This document shows positions 26,566 through 34,400 of a stretch of 64,000 nucleotides of DNA, piece by piece. The notes under the pieces were generated by a model. That model was not told the DNA's origin. It did no database searches and saw only the letters and a program-made list of their open reading frames with translations. The DNA is from Micrasema longulum (Eukaryota; Arthropoda; Insecta; Trichoptera; Brachycentridae). The stretch spans positions 19,246 through 83,245 of the forward strand of contig JAGVSM010002756.1 of the NCBI GenBank assembly GCA_022494885.1. Direction: 5' to 3'. Position 1 is the first letter of the stretch. The number at the start of each line of letters is the position of its first letter. The translations under genes were made by a program, and so were the position numbers.

Positions 26566-27195
26566 TAATTAAAAAAAGAGTTTTTTTTTATTGTGTATCA
26601 TTTGTTGTATTTTTAGAAGAGGATCAGCCACTGGTACATCAGTTGATTCAAACGAAGAACTGGGAGATTCAGAGACACAAGATTGTAAGTAGCTCCTGTA
26701 TATTATCTTTATCCATACGCATTTCTAAATATTATTAGAATACTTTCCAATTGAAAGACTACTTACATTCTCTTTACTCGCAGTATAAATTAAGGTTTTT
26801 TTTCTTTCTTAGCTGGTGGTCCAGAAGCGAAGGACCTTATTAAAACGTCCCCGTCATCAAATACCGAAGATGCTTCGAGTAATGGCAAGGAACCTCACGC
26901 AGCGCTTAAATGGAATGTAAACCAAGTGTCGGAATTCATCCGAAGTATTCCCGGGTGCGCTGTTTACGCTGAAGAGTTCATTCTTCAGGAAGTAGACGGT
27001 GAAGCTCTCATATTAATCCGGCCCGAACACCTCGTTATGGCTATGTCGATGAAATTAGGTCCAGCGTTGAAGATTGTGGCTTCCATAGACTCTTTAAGAC
27101 CCGATAAGGAAGATTCGGAAGAGCGGAAAAGGGCTGCAGCGCAACAAGACCCCGTATGGCCAACCAGCCCACATAAGAAACTTAAATTCACTTAG
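211..27195 (+). CDS. ph: Polyhomeotic homologue (Polycomb PRC1 subunit), 21 exons, 5' end outside window
   Basis: Polyhomeotic/PHC proteins scaffold the nuclear Polycomb repressive complex 1 and cluster it by SAM polymerisation. Exons read from the sequence: 211-425, 1243-1384, 2951-3047, 5430-5587, 6379-6495, 7013-7187, 8301-8512, 9405-9535, 10174-10447, 11219-11324, 12811-12923, 14455-14523, 17722-17853, 19193-19741, 21652-21862, 22793-23056, 24881-24996, 25309-25396, 26116-26257, 26617-26684, 26813-27195. Every junction is GT-AG and the phases join into one frame of 1253 codons plus TAG. Order: Gln/Gly-rich start; a PHC-like block (QFAPWQ) in exon 6; 47-Gln run in exon 9; second Gln-rich exon 14; HD1 in exon 17; FCS finger in exon 19; SAM in exon 21. 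Size fits Drosophila Ph, about 1.6 kb of codons. The start codon and first exons lie left of the window. Identity is secure; weakest details are the acceptors at 1242 and 21651. Confidence 0.96.
795..1058 (-). repeat. SINE family A, near full length
   Basis: tRNA-derived: on the minus strand a B-box-like GGTTCGATTCC lies near the head (around 990) and a body with GAAATATTTATTTAAAAGGG ends at CAATGCAGTGCCCTATGCAC. About 250 bp; shared with the other family A copies. Confidence 0.8.
1243..1384 (+). CDS. ph: ph exon 2 of window
   Basis: Encodes GNDWGGGRVQV, then QVYNTNGQLLVPSNIALHPG and INPQQIQ, a PHC-like block. The acceptor TTCCAACAG at 1242 restores frame with the preceding exon (AG+T = Ser). 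An alternative AG at 1222 would leave the two exons out of frame. Confidence 0.85.
2536..2785. mobile_element. MITE with GGGCCC-type ends
   Basis: About 250 bp with inverted ends CAGGGCCCCGATTACAAT and, from the right, CTGGGCCCCAATTACAAT. Related copies lie at 61836-62098 and 62094-62342. Confidence 0.8.
2951..3047 (+). CDS. ph: ph exon 3 of window
   Basis: Encodes VIAAGKAFQGGQLAPHMLTT and AQGKQVLQASQP. It starts in phase 0 after CTCAAAG and ends with one base before GTAGGT. The VIAAGK block continues the QIQ end of the previous exon as in PHC proteins. Confidence 0.9.
3373..3575 (+). repeat. SINE family A, head truncated
   Basis: Begins in the B box (GGGTTCGATTCCCGACACGG) and runs through the family body to GTGCCCTATGTACCGTTAGG. 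Confidence 0.8.
3580..5429 (+). other. ph intron, no gene seen
   Basis: AT-rich; only an (ATTCT)n run near 4876-4895 preceded by a short SINE-tail-like segment. No coding signal. Confidence 0.6.
5430..5587 (+). CDS. ph: ph exon 4 of window
   Basis: After TTTTATCAG the frame reads ASFPGYATIPTTQNQTFVFS and PLSVISSQPNILPAH and ends at AAG/GTAACA in phase 0. Ser/Gln/Pro-rich, as expected of the Ph linker. Confidence 0.9.
5756..6330 (+). mobile_element. Mariner remnant, N-terminal part of transposase
   Basis: Between ph exons 4 and 5. After a possible terminal segment (CCCATAAGTACCTGACC), a frame-broken transposase starts near ATG 5926. Readable pieces are KGLSPTDIKA, LDSILGESSPFFTTVKYWVA, ECKRGHTSC and IRKIHKMVLGDRR, the classic mariner N-terminal helix-turn-helix part. 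Stops and frameshifts make it inactive, and the catalytic half is missing. Confidence 0.85.
6379..6495 (+). CDS. ph: ph exon 5 of window
   Basis: 39 in-frame codons (AQVMGGQKVGM to SAQILSPLQ) between TTTCATAG and GTAAAT, phase 0 at both ends. Confidence 0.88.
7013..7187 (+). CDS. ph: ph exon 6 of window: QFAPWQ block
   Basis: Encodes PGGQTVQFAPWQVWGGMQAS, then LLAPNPIFIRGPGQ. The QFAPWQ block is shared among Polyhomeotic proteins. Acceptor CTTTTAG, donor C/GTGAGT, ending in phase 1. Confidence 0.92.
7466..7862 (+). mobile_element. L2/CR1-like LINE 3' end with internal duplication
   Basis: Two copies of a unit of about 84 bp (7470-7552 and 7553-7639) encode the LINE ORF2 end motif FAIAGPMAWNALP, followed by FRKKLKTQLFSKSFE. 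Downstream, AAGCGCCCTTGAG and GGCGCTATATAAG pair as a 3' hairpin before an (ATA)n tail, as in L2-type LINEs. Confidence 0.7.
8301..8512 (+). CDS. ph: ph exon 7 of window
   Basis: GC-rich exon in an AT-rich intron setting, from GTGTTTCAG to GCC/GTAATT. Encodes PTLTLPCSVQPMGGPA, a Gly/Pro/Lys-rich stretch, then RPLSNILPTTQGSSV and TQTQAMQTA. Phase 1 in, phase 0 out. Confidence 0.9.
9405..9535 (+). CDS. ph: ph exon 8 of window: basic block
   Basis: Encodes VAAKQTKVRGKSAVVRTMGG followed by an Ala/Gly-rich and Asn/Gln-rich segment. Donor CA/GTAAGT, ending in phase 2. The lysine/arginine-rich start stands out in an otherwise uncharged linker. Confidence 0.9.
10174..10447 (+). CDS. ph: ph exon 9 of window: long poly-Gln
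   Basis: After TTTATAG the frame reads HMYMMSAGQMVPVPGRG, then LNKTQQQV, 47 consecutive Gln, and AVLIHQQQAVLQHQ before GTAATA. Phase 0 out. Confidence 0.93.
10265..10405 (+). repeat. CAG/CAA repeat coding for 47 glutamines
   Basis: An uninterrupted in-frame mix of CAG and CAA codons inside ph exon 9. The longest pure CAG block, around 10313-10350, is about a dozen units; CAA codons break up the rest. Coding repeats of this kind often vary in length between individuals. Confidence 0.95.
11219..11324 (+). CDS. ph: ph exon 10 of window
   Basis: Gln-rich continuation (QQQMIQQQAQQQIAAHYQQQ, then SQHMQTKNIM) between TCCTACAG and ATGG/GTATTT. Ends in phase 1. Confidence 0.92.
12811..12923 (+). CDS. 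ph: ph exon 11 of window
   Basis: Met/Gln-rich exon (GMTIPNMQQGGMPVVSMNQG, then MSAMQQNIPIVQQIHP) after TTTTTTTAG; donor CCG/GTTAGT; phase 0 out. Confidence 0.9.
13405..13598 (-). repeat. SINE family B
   Basis: Head at the right (GGGTTGTGGTCCTGTGGCTA), B-box-like GGTTTGAATCCC, tail TTATAAGAACGCTAATATTT and a poly-A-like end at the left. Confidence 0.8.
14455..14523 (+). CDS. ph: ph exon 12 of window
   Basis: Small 23-codon exon (FAPGMMVGEVAPLPSQPPAL then HTQ) between GATATTCAG and CAG/GTATCC, phase 0 at both ends, so it could be skipped without changing frame. Confidence 0.85.
14847..15112. repeat. Large foldback (imperfect palindrome)
   Basis: Arms 14847-14971 and 14993-15112 pair over most of about 120 nt, with a 21-nt loop. 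The innermost part, CAGTACGCTTACTCATACCG then GAGCTC, pairs with one mismatch. Non-coding; probably a foldback transposon, in the intron before ph exon 13. Confidence 0.8.
15113..17345 (+). other. ph intron, no gene seen
   Basis: AT-rich, with TCAGACAATC/TCAGATCCGAC-type motifs near 15545-15640 related to the 14.8 kb foldback. No coding signal. Confidence 0.5.
17346..17550 (+). repeat. Diverged tRNA-derived SINE
   Basis: A box TGGTGTAATGG, B box GGGTTCGACTCCC, then a body only distantly like family A. Similar heads occur at 56663-56830 and, more decayed, at 63345-63560. Confidence 0.6.
17722..17853 (+). CDS. ph: ph exon 13 of window
   Basis: 44 codons (NALNNSGMLQNSQLMGAGSL through GPIMALSQPPIMSPQ) between TATTATAG and CAG/GTAAGA, phase 0 at both ends. 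Confidence 0.9.
18694..18849 (+). other. Candidate alternative (cassette) exon of ph
   Basis: A 156-nt open stretch between TAATAATTGTAG and ATG/GTAACA. It is exactly 52 codons with no stop, phase 0 like both neighbouring exons, and markedly more GC-rich than the surrounding intron. It would add a hydrophilic segment (for example DSPNSCDQGVKSEANRW). I recognise no homology, so a transposon-derived pseudo-exon is equally possible. Confidence 0.35.
19193..19741 (+). CDS. ph: ph exon 14 of window: large Gln-rich exon
   Basis: 183 codons starting MSQTGLASPQGTLQPP after CTCGATAG. Residues about 43-158 are QLQQ/QMQQ/QQPNQQ repeats with interspersed Leu, Met and Pro. It ends PATTNVKIESDSK before GTATTT. 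The VKIES motif resembles a SUMO-acceptor consensus (psi-K-x-E); that is inference only. Confidence 0.93.
19811..19944. repeat. Hairpin element of a palindromic MITE family
   Basis: 64-nt arms 19811-19874 and 19881-19944 with a 6-nt loop. Part of a repeat family with relatives at 20150-20400, 30795-31140, 38835-39000, 55440-55615 and, weakly, 55715-55800. Confidence 0.75.
20150..20400 (+). repeat. Palindromic MITE family copy
   Basis: Contains GGTGAATGTTACACAGTGTG, AATGACAGGTCATAAGCCCT and the end AATCCAGCCAGTCTGCAAGC, all shared with 30795-31140. Confidence 0.75.
20998..21416 (+). mobile_element. LINE fragment, same family as 50985-52078
   Basis: From about 21012 it is nearly identical to 51630-52060: RNRGRPRKAWHNQIQQILKD and RACMRRCMNVEEARSV are readable. 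Small deletions and an early stop make it dead. It lies in the intron before ph exon 15. Confidence 0.85.
21652..21862 (+). CDS. ph: ph exon 15 of window
   Basis: Encodes TVLEPGLISYEVQSISDTMS, then SMSILHLPLTT-like Ser/Thr-rich sequence, to ATGG/GTAAAT (phase 1). The acceptor is taken as CGGACAG at 21651, which keeps phase 0; the stronger-looking TTATCAG at 21641 would shift the frame. Confidence 0.82.
22255..22505 (-). mobile_element. LINE ORF2 C-terminal fragment
   Basis: Minus strand reads LRARQHRSFVLPESRTNLP, then RRMIGLLNSLPRDVDLF, the pattern of LINE ORF2 ends (R-RRxxxFxxPxxRTN...RxxxxxNxLPxxxDxF). Confidence 0.65.
22793..23056 (+). CDS. ph: ph exon 16 of window: acidic/Ser-rich
   Basis: Encodes DMEKKPDVLSISTSTSTVSG, GDLDPGLEKVARELSVMV and a Pro/Gly/Lys segment, ending NVMNHVPTSI. 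Acceptor CTCACTTACAG; phase 1 in and out. Confidence 0.92.
23425..23636 (-). repeat. SINE family A
   Basis: Minus-strand copy with the GTCGGCCTCGTGGTGTAGTG head at its right end; the B-box part is deleted. Confidence 0.75.
23709..24143 (+). mobile_element. Pogo/Tigger-like DNA transposon remnant
   Basis: The ends are inverted: CAGGTAACCTCCGTTGATCA at 23709 and, read on the minus strand from 24143, CAGGTAGCCCCGGTCGATCG. The interior keeps a helix-turn-helix piece, DFQLPESTVRSIEKKSEEKL, typical of pogo/CENP-B-like transposases. It lies in the intron before ph exon 17. Confidence 0.7.
24440..24725 (-). mobile_element. RTE/LINE-type ORF2 C-terminal fragment
   Basis: Minus strand reads RSRYGWLGHVLRMPPESLNH and SRGPGRPLLTVRR, the WxGHVxRMP...GRP signature found at the C-terminus of many LINE reverse-transcriptase proteins. 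Confidence 0.75.
24881..24996 (+). CDS. ph: ph exon 17 of window: HD1 (homology domain 1)
   Basis: Encodes KRLPKAMVKPNILTHVIEGY followed by VIQEASEPFA. This is the Polyhomeotic HD1 motif (KAxVKPxxLTHVIEGFVIQEASEPF in the family), which sits just before the zinc finger in PHC proteins. Acceptor TTTTATTGCAG, donor GCG/GTAAGT. Confidence 0.97.
25309..25396 (+). CDS. ph: ph exon 18 of window
   Basis: Encodes VNRPSREWTAEREQTAQENN then RDLPGSQDR, a charged linker between HD1 and the zinc finger. Acceptor TATTCCAG, donor G/GTAAAT, phase 1 out. Confidence 0.9.
25466..25660 (-). repeat. SINE family B
   Basis: Near full length, with poly(A) at its 3' end appearing as a T run at 25459-25478. Head GATCGGGTTGTGGTCCTGTG; B box GGTTCGAATCCC. 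Confidence 0.85.
25896..26092 (+). repeat. SINE family B
   Basis: Plus-strand copy ending in an A run 24 bp before the ph zinc-finger exon. Confidence 0.85.
26116..26257 (+). CDS. ph: ph exon 19 of window: FCS-type zinc finger
   Basis: Encodes GRKMNIASNAGITGV, then RVIEDKCEYCGKSLKRAKRF, then CNNTCSRRHDA. The Cys pairs CEYC and CNNTC form the FCS-type finger that binds nucleic acid in PHC proteins. The spacing is short: 10 residues between the pairs, against about 15 in vertebrate PHC proteins as I recall them. Donor AG/GTAATA, phase 2 out. Confidence 0.94.
26342..26563 (+). repeat. SINE family B with long A run
   Basis: Best preserved copy of the family; B box GGTTCGAATCC; ends in a run of about 40 A at 26525-26563, which suggests a recent insertion. 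Confidence 0.88.
26617..26684 (+). CDS. ph: ph exon 20 of window
   Basis: Short acidic linker (RRGSATGTSVDSNEELGDSE then TQD) between GTATTTTTAG and T/GTAAGT. Phase 2 in, phase 1 out. Confidence 0.9.
26813..27195 (+). CDS. ph: ph last exon: SAM domain and stop
   Basis: A Ser/Asp-rich lead is followed by the SAM domain at about 26908-27100: WNVNQVSEFIRSIPGC, then AEEFILQEVDGEALILI, then MAMSMKLGPALKIVASI. The DG-ALxLL and MKLGPALKI signatures are those of Ph/PHC SAM, which polymerises head to tail. A charged tail ends HKKLKFT before TAG at 27193-27195. Unlike most Ph proteins, about 30 residues follow the SAM domain. Confidence 0.97.
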
Positions 27196-30075
27196 TATTA
27201 ATTAATCTCTGTCATAATTACGGATGCTGTTGTGAAATCGTGCTCGATAATCGTACGCGCTTTGAAATTGGTAGTATAGAACTGAGGTAGAATATTCGTA
27301 AATCACTTACTTTAGACATAATCCGAGTTTCATGAGCGACGTCTGAATACTAGTTACTGTTAAATTTCGAGAATTTATTTCTTGAGCTAATTATTTACGT
27401 AGCTCTTATGTGACATGTGTCTTATGGACACAATCGCTACTCGTTCTTGTGATTAACTAACTAGTTTATCTTGTGATGATTGTATTTTATTAAACATATC
27501 GCTGCTTTGAAAGTACAGTGAATTGCTGGAAAAATAAACCTACTGGAGATTGTGGGTAATAAAATGCAGCGGTTAAGATCGCTATTTTCCCTAGACTGGT
27601 GTACAACTTTGCTTCTGCCGTTTTTTTCAACCGCTACGTACCGCTAAAGCCATGTACAGGAAAACGCCGCAAGCAAAGTTGTACACCCAATAGTTTGTAA
27701 ACATTTCTTTGTATTGCCACGAGAATGAATTTACTTTTTCCAAAAATATCTGAACAGCCAACAAAAATAAACAATTAAAAGATAAAGGCCATAATAAAGA
27801 GAAAAAGGTATCTATGAATGCATTATATTCATTCAATAAGTCGAGATTTGAAACAGCATTCTTAATTTCATAACCATGCGTATGTACAAATATATTTTAA
27901 AATCCTGTAACTTGTGAAGAAATGTATTTGAGATTGTTTGTAGTGACTCTGCTTTGTCATTCTGTGAGAATTTAGAGCAGCGGTATGTTTGGATTAAATA
28001 GCAATATGAATAGCTATACATTAGAGGGCACCTGCCCTGTGACATGTGCCAATATCATGATTACTAAAATGTTAATTAAAATCTTTTTATACTTGCGTAG
28101 TTTATTTGCCTTACAGTATAGTCTTGATACCTGCTACAGAAATAAATTAAAGAAAATTGTGTAATATTTTATCAGTAATACCTGGCTGGAAACCTGATGG
28201 CTACCTCAGTGGAGAACATTATGTATGTATGGGTAGTATGAGAATTGGAGATGTGAAGGTAAAAATAAATATGTATGTATACACATTTTAATCAGGAAAA
28301 AAAAATGTATTATTTCATCGTATGTCACATAAATTATTTTGTTATTTTTTTTCATTTATTTTACAAACAATTGTAAGCCACAAAATAGCTTTTTTTTTTA
28401 GTATTTCTGAATCCATTTGTTTTTTATAAGAATTTTTAGAAAAATCGGTTTTGGATATCATATGATCTTAATAACTTATATCTCCAAGTAAAAATTAATT
28501 TAACAATGTCATTTTATGCGTTGGAATGATTCTACAGATTAGGCGGTGGTAGAAAATTATGAAGTTCTCATTAAATTAAATACTAATTCTAAGAGCAATA
28601 ATGTAAATTTCTTAATGTTTTTGAAATTGTATTTAGATGTCGAAGGAATATGGCGCTCTTTTTTATAAATCATTTATTTTGTGCATTTATGTGTGTGTGT
28701 ATATGATATTTAAAATGGTGATTAATGAATTAAACATGATATGTAAAGGAAACATGTGATGTGTCATTGTACTTGAGCCTTATTCAGTGTCTTTGTCTTT
28801 CAATTCAGTATTGAAAGTGATCAGCAATACGATTTTCTATTTCTACTGTTTCCATCGGAAGTGAAACAGAAAGGATAGCGGTTACTGGCGAAGTATTACT
28901 GTTAATGAAATTACTCAAATCACGTATCAAGATTCTACAGTATTCAAAATGAACACGTCATTGTATCAAGTATTTCTCAAAATAGTCTTTATTCTTTTAG
29001 GTGAAAATTACCTGTGATTAAGATGAGATACGGGCTGTCATTTTTAAGAATAAAGGGTGCTATACAAATCAAAACAGTGATACTTTTTGTACGTTCAGTA
29101 TATATATTCTTATATTATAAAGAATTCTTCAGCTGTTACAGCTGCAATCGTTCCAATATTCATTTAGAAACAGAAATAATCAAACTTAATTCTACTACGC
29201 AGGCCTATATTTACATCTAAAATAGTGGTAACTATTTCTGCTTTTTTAAAATATCTATTTCAACAGCTCAACTCGATTCTAAGATTACATATATGTATCG
29301 TATAATATATTAGTTTAATGAAAAGTCCGGAGCATAGAACAGTTTCACCGTGTTCTCAAGTTATGTAGACGTGTTTCGCCACAAAATTTTAGCTGTAAGC
29401 GATATCAATCGGAAATCATGAAGTCGTCATTAGGAATTAATCATATTCGAAATTAGGCATATATTATATTTACAATTTGTACATTTATTTTTTGCCGTAA
29501 ATTATTTGTCGTCATTTTATGTAATGTGTGTGTTGAATGATTAATGCAGTTTTAGTATGTAAGAGTGATTTTCTCAAGTTAGATAAATATACCATTATAC
29601 TTGTATGTAGGCAGTTACCAATACCCCAACATGATTTACAGAATGTTAAGTTCATCCTTTAGCAAAACTTTGCCGGTTTTGGTCAAATTAAATCTCACAA
29701 ATGAATAGTCAATAAGGATATGTTTGGAAGATGCATCGTGGATTTCTTTAGACTAGTTAGGGTTGGACGTATAATGGTTTCTATCGGTACTTATCATTGT
29801 GAACTGTTGAAATATAAATATTCAGCTTACCTGCCATGTTTCATTTTGTATGGTGAAATGACTAGCGAGTACTGAATTTGGACCTTATGTTATATGAAAT
29901 TAACGCATACTCTACGATTAGATTTAATAAAGAATTATTATTTGTTAGAGCCCAGCTGGCAATGGACTTGAATTCACATGTATTTGTGTTTAATTTTATT
30001 TTAAGATTGACGTATTGTTGTTAGATATAAGTTTCGTGTAAATATTATGAAATAAAACTTTTTTACAATAGTAGA
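27196..30075 (+). other. Probable ph 3' UTR, repeat-poor
   Basis: No SINE, LINE or MITE copy is recognised here, unlike nearly every other 3 kb stretch of the window; recognisable LINE debris starts only at about 30240. Possible poly(A) signals AATAAA lie at 27533-27538 and 30051-30056. The second would give a 2.9 kb UTR. Extent is inferred. Confidence 0.5.
27598..27687 (+). other. 90-nt hairpin in the ph 3' region
   Basis: GGTGTACAACTTTGCTT (27598-27614) pairs perfectly with AAGCAAAGTTGTACACC (27671-27687). The stem extends imperfectly inward for about 10 more positions, with a loop of roughly 35 nt. Size and shape resemble a microRNA precursor or a small MITE; function is not shown. Confidence 0.4.
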
Positions 30076-30239
30076 CATAAAATTTAACTCGTGTGTTTTA
30101 TTTACTTTGTATTGCAATAAATATTACAAATCAGAATTTTGTTATATTGGCAGTGCACATCCGTTAAGGTGACAATTCGTCATTCTTACTGCATATTTTT
30201 TATTTATTTATTATAATATATTATTTATCATTGAAACTA

Positions 30240-30750
30240 AACACTACCTCATCATCCAACCCCAGGAAGAACTTTCTGACAAACCTAGTCGTGGAGAAAT
30301 GGAATGGCCTTCCTGAGAATGTGATTGGTGCTAGTTCAGTTAATGTATTCAAAAACTGCCTAGATGCACACTTCAATTTATAATGTTTAATAACCATGCA
30401 CACTTGGCATAATAATATGTAACATGGAAAGAAAAGGAACACCTGTATACAAACAGCCATTCAAAGCCGAAACCTAACCAACCGAGCAAGAGGTAACATG
30501 CCGTTAACAGATAATTACTCCTTTGAGGCATTCAACCAGTTCAAGTACTTAGGCTCTCTTCTCACAAAATGTAATGAGGAAACAACAGAAATAAATAAAC
30601 TAATATCGGCAGGCATCAGAACATATTACTTCTTCCCGCAGTGTTAAAGTCCAGAAACGTCCATAGAAAAATTAAGATTACTCTGTACAAGACCATTATT
30701 AGGACTATTGGCGTACGGATGCGAGGTACTGACACTAACAGTAGTCTGTT
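30240..30750 (+). mobile_element. Two adjacent LINE fragments
   Basis: At 30240-30385 the plus strand reads FLTNLVVEKWNGLPENVIGA then NVFKNCLDAHFNL, a CR1/L2-type ORF2 end. At 30525-30745 it reads FNQFKYLGSLLTKCNEETTE and LLAYGCEVLTL, an RTE-type fragment broken by a stop. Confidence 0.7.
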
Positions 30751-30794
30751 AACACACTTCGATGCATGTAATTGAATTTACATAGGCGATTTAA

Positions 30795-31140
30795 GGGTTC
30801 AACAATGTTTGAGTATGTCCAAACGCTTGCAGACTGGCTGGATTTCCTCCCTAAGGAGTTATTCATATACCCCCTAGGGAGGAAATCCAGCCAGTCTGCG
30901 AGCATTTGGATACCCCTAGGGAGGAAATCCAGCCAGTCTGCAAGTATTTGGACATACTCAAACATTGTTGAATCAACTACCTGCTAAAAGAAGTATAAAA
31001 ATTGAACATTTGGGCAGAATGGTGAATGTTACACAGTGTGTAAAGTGCCCACTTAAACCAGCCAATGACAGGTCATTCCATATTCCCTTCTCAAAAATGT
31101 TTTCCCTATCTGTTGAAATAAATTTAAATATAGATTTAAG
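30795..31140. repeat. Palindromic MITE family, end-to-end inverted copy
   Basis: 30804-30970 starts AACAATGTTTGAGTATGTCC and ends with its reverse complement. The segment GGAAATCCAGCCAGTCTGC occurs once inverted and twice direct, so a partial duplication lies inside the foldback. A family body follows. Confidence 0.75.
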
Positions 31141-31450
31141 GGTTAATAAAATATGCCTCCAAGGAAATGTGGTCAGGGAAAACTACAAAATAAAGATGCG
31201 GATGTATTTTATATTTTTTTATTCAATGCAATGTATGAGCAAGTTAAAATAAAATGTAAATAAATCAAAATATTATATCTATACTAATATTTTGTGATAA
31301 GTGTCTCAAAAAATATACTTCTTAATTGGAATATAAAGGAAATTATGTATTAAGAAACAAAGTCTATGAAACATGATGCTAAAAGCTTTCTAGTAAATGA
31401 TTTAAACAATAGAATACCATCTAACAGCTTTAGGTAAATTTCAGAGAAGA

Positions 31451-34400
31451 TTAATGTTTTTCCAAATCGGAAATCCTCTCCTTGTGTCTTTTGAGGGCTT
31501 CCTGGTGGCGTTTGATCTGCTCCTCGTGGAAAGTTATTTCCTTGGTCAATCCTTGTTTCATTTCTTCTATTTGCTTCTTTTGCTGTTGAACAATATTTAT
31601 ATTAATACTTCAGATGGTATAAAAACTAGGTATACATTTTGTTATGAACCAAATAGAATTATAATAAAGAGATTAAATATTAAAATATAATTCCACCAAT
31701 AAATCTCTATCTATATGAGATATATTTATTATTTACAATTAATATATATATATTTTTATAATTCATGATTGTATTGAACCTGGTTATAGAAGTACTGATC
31801 TTCACGTGCCGCTTCCATCTTCCCAAAGGAACCTCCTGCATCCCTGATTGAGCCACCGCCGCCGCCCCCCTTACCAGCCCCTGAACCTGGCTCCCCTAAC
31901 CCCGAAAACATCCTGAAATAATAGAACAATTCTAAGAGAATAATATTCATGAGGAGCTAACCATTTGGTTTAAATATTCAAATAAAGGCATGCATAACTT
32001 TTTTCAACATGTGTTATTATTTGTTATTTTTTTGCGAGTAATTCCATCAGCCAGCCGCAAATGAAATGATATAAATTACTTTTACTGAGTGTTTCCAGTT
32101 GACCCTGTCGTAAGATACAAATATAATAATGTATTTCGAACTTACTTCCAACTAAACTATGGTATTTTGTTGCTCACTTACGCAGTATTTTATTTATTTG
32201 TTTAGGTATAAGTAAAATTTGAAGGTCTCTCAAATCTATTAATAATAATGTTATTCCAGCTTGATTGGGCGTGTAGTGCAATAAACCAAACAGCCACATA
32301 ATAGTAATAATAGCCATTAATATTTTTTTAAAGTATCACAAGTTAATGGTCTTAGAATCCTTTTCGATGAAAGTCTTACTTTTATTCCTCATATTGATGA
32401 AATTTTTAATAAAGCTATGAAATGTTTAAAAAAAGATTTCAATTCACTCAAAATGCTGTTTGTTGCATTAGTTCGTAGTAATCTAGAAAATAATTCCGCG
32501 AGTTGGTCTCCATTTTATATGTCTCACCAGAATAAATTGGAAAAAGTTCAACGTAAATTCTTAAGATTTATAAATTCTAAACTATCGATTCTTCTCGAAC
32601 AAATTATTAATTTAAAAACATTATCCAGTGGAGGGGCAATTAGTGATTTGATGATTTTGTATAAAAATTTTAATGGCTGGTTGGATATCCTTGATTTAAC
32701 AATCTTCATAAAATTTTATGTTCCTATAACTCGTACGCGACAAACACAGGCAGCGCTTTTTATATTAACAAATCTAGTACTAATTATTATATTCACTCGC
32801 CTTTTCAGAGATTACAAAAACTTACCAATGAATTTAGATCTATCGATATCTTTTGCTGTTCAATATCGAAATTTAAAGAAAGTCCTTTATTAATGGTAGA
32901 ATAATTTATTAGGTCACTTAGCCAATTTGTGCTTGAGTCCCATTATTGTTTTTGTGCTTTAATCTATTTTATTATATTTCCATTTGTATTTTTATGTTTA
33001 ATTATTATATAAATTATTACTATGCAGTTTGAAGTAGAAGTAGCAGTTTAGTTAGTTTTTTTGCAGTTTTAATACTTACCATGTATATTTTTCATAAAAT
33101 AAAGGCCCGCTGGGGTGTTTAAAATGAATAAAACAAAATAAACAGTAACAAAGCAGTAATTAGGAAAAAATAAAGAAAAACATTATTCACATCAAAATTA
33201 AACAAAATGATAAAACAAATAAAAAAACTAGATAAAATGATTATTTTAAACACCTTTTTTTCCAGAGTAAGTCATTTCTTTCATACATAATATTTTCAAA
33301 CAACCAAAATCATAAGCAAACGAGTGGAGGCATATATTTTTTATGAAAATATATATAATAGTTAAATAGGTATAGGTACTTGCTTCAATGTGCAGACTTC
33401 TTAGTAGGTACTAGGTACCTAGTACCTAACTACAAACATTTTCTAATAATGAAGTGTTCACAAGAGGTCTACAAATACCAACTAGTTATAGTTCTACATT
33501 ATCTCTGCCAATACCTACTAGGTCCAAAGCATAAATATGTTTTATATCTCAGATTTATTACCGCAATGTTGATTATCAACTCATGATTTGAGAAATATTT
33601 TTTCATATTCCAGGATTTGCAAAAATTTTTAATTTATAAAGACAATGTCAAAATGTTGTGATTTATTTTGAGGTTATGTTTTCTTTATTTATTCATGTAA
33701 GTAGGGACAAAACTGGGACTAGACCCCAATATAGTGATAGCATTAATGATCTATTTTTACATGCACCATGCACCCAACTGCACGCACCGTAGGCAAGTGC
33801 AGGGCGAGTGTATTGATGCATATAATATTCAAGAATAGCTCGATTTGATGGGTGCGATAAAATGTGGTAAAAAAATAGTTCGATTACAAGCGGAATCGGA
33901 ATAGAAATCAAACGTTTGATTTCTATTCCGAAGGTTTTTTATCAGTAAATGGTTCTCGATGATTATGCAATGATGGAAACGTAGCCACACAGAAATCGGT
34001 ATAGAAAATATTGGTTATACCTGACATTATTAATAACAGGGTACATCCTGCTGGAAACCCTGGTAATATTGCTCATCTTGAATGATTCGTATATTTGTAA
34101 ACTGGGCCAAAGTCAAGAGATTTTAGTAAATGCGCAAAAACCTGTAGAACGACAGCAATCGAATACCGGGCGGCCGGCCTTTTTTATGTTAAAACTGCCA
34201 TCTATTGCAGAATATTTTAAGTGATATCTAATTCTAATTCCAGCAGGGATTCAAACCTCTATAAAAATGAGGTAAAGTGGACAAAATAAATCAAATAATA
34301 GAATATTTTTTAAATTATTACCGTCTTTAATCTAAATAAATTTATTCAAATTACATACAACTATAAAAACTATTCTTATAAATTGGAAATACGCATTGGC

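Noticed and set aside
32417..32893. A 158-codon host protein
   Set aside because: The composition and LVRSNLE...[11 protein letters not shown] motifs identify a decayed LINE reverse transcriptase.
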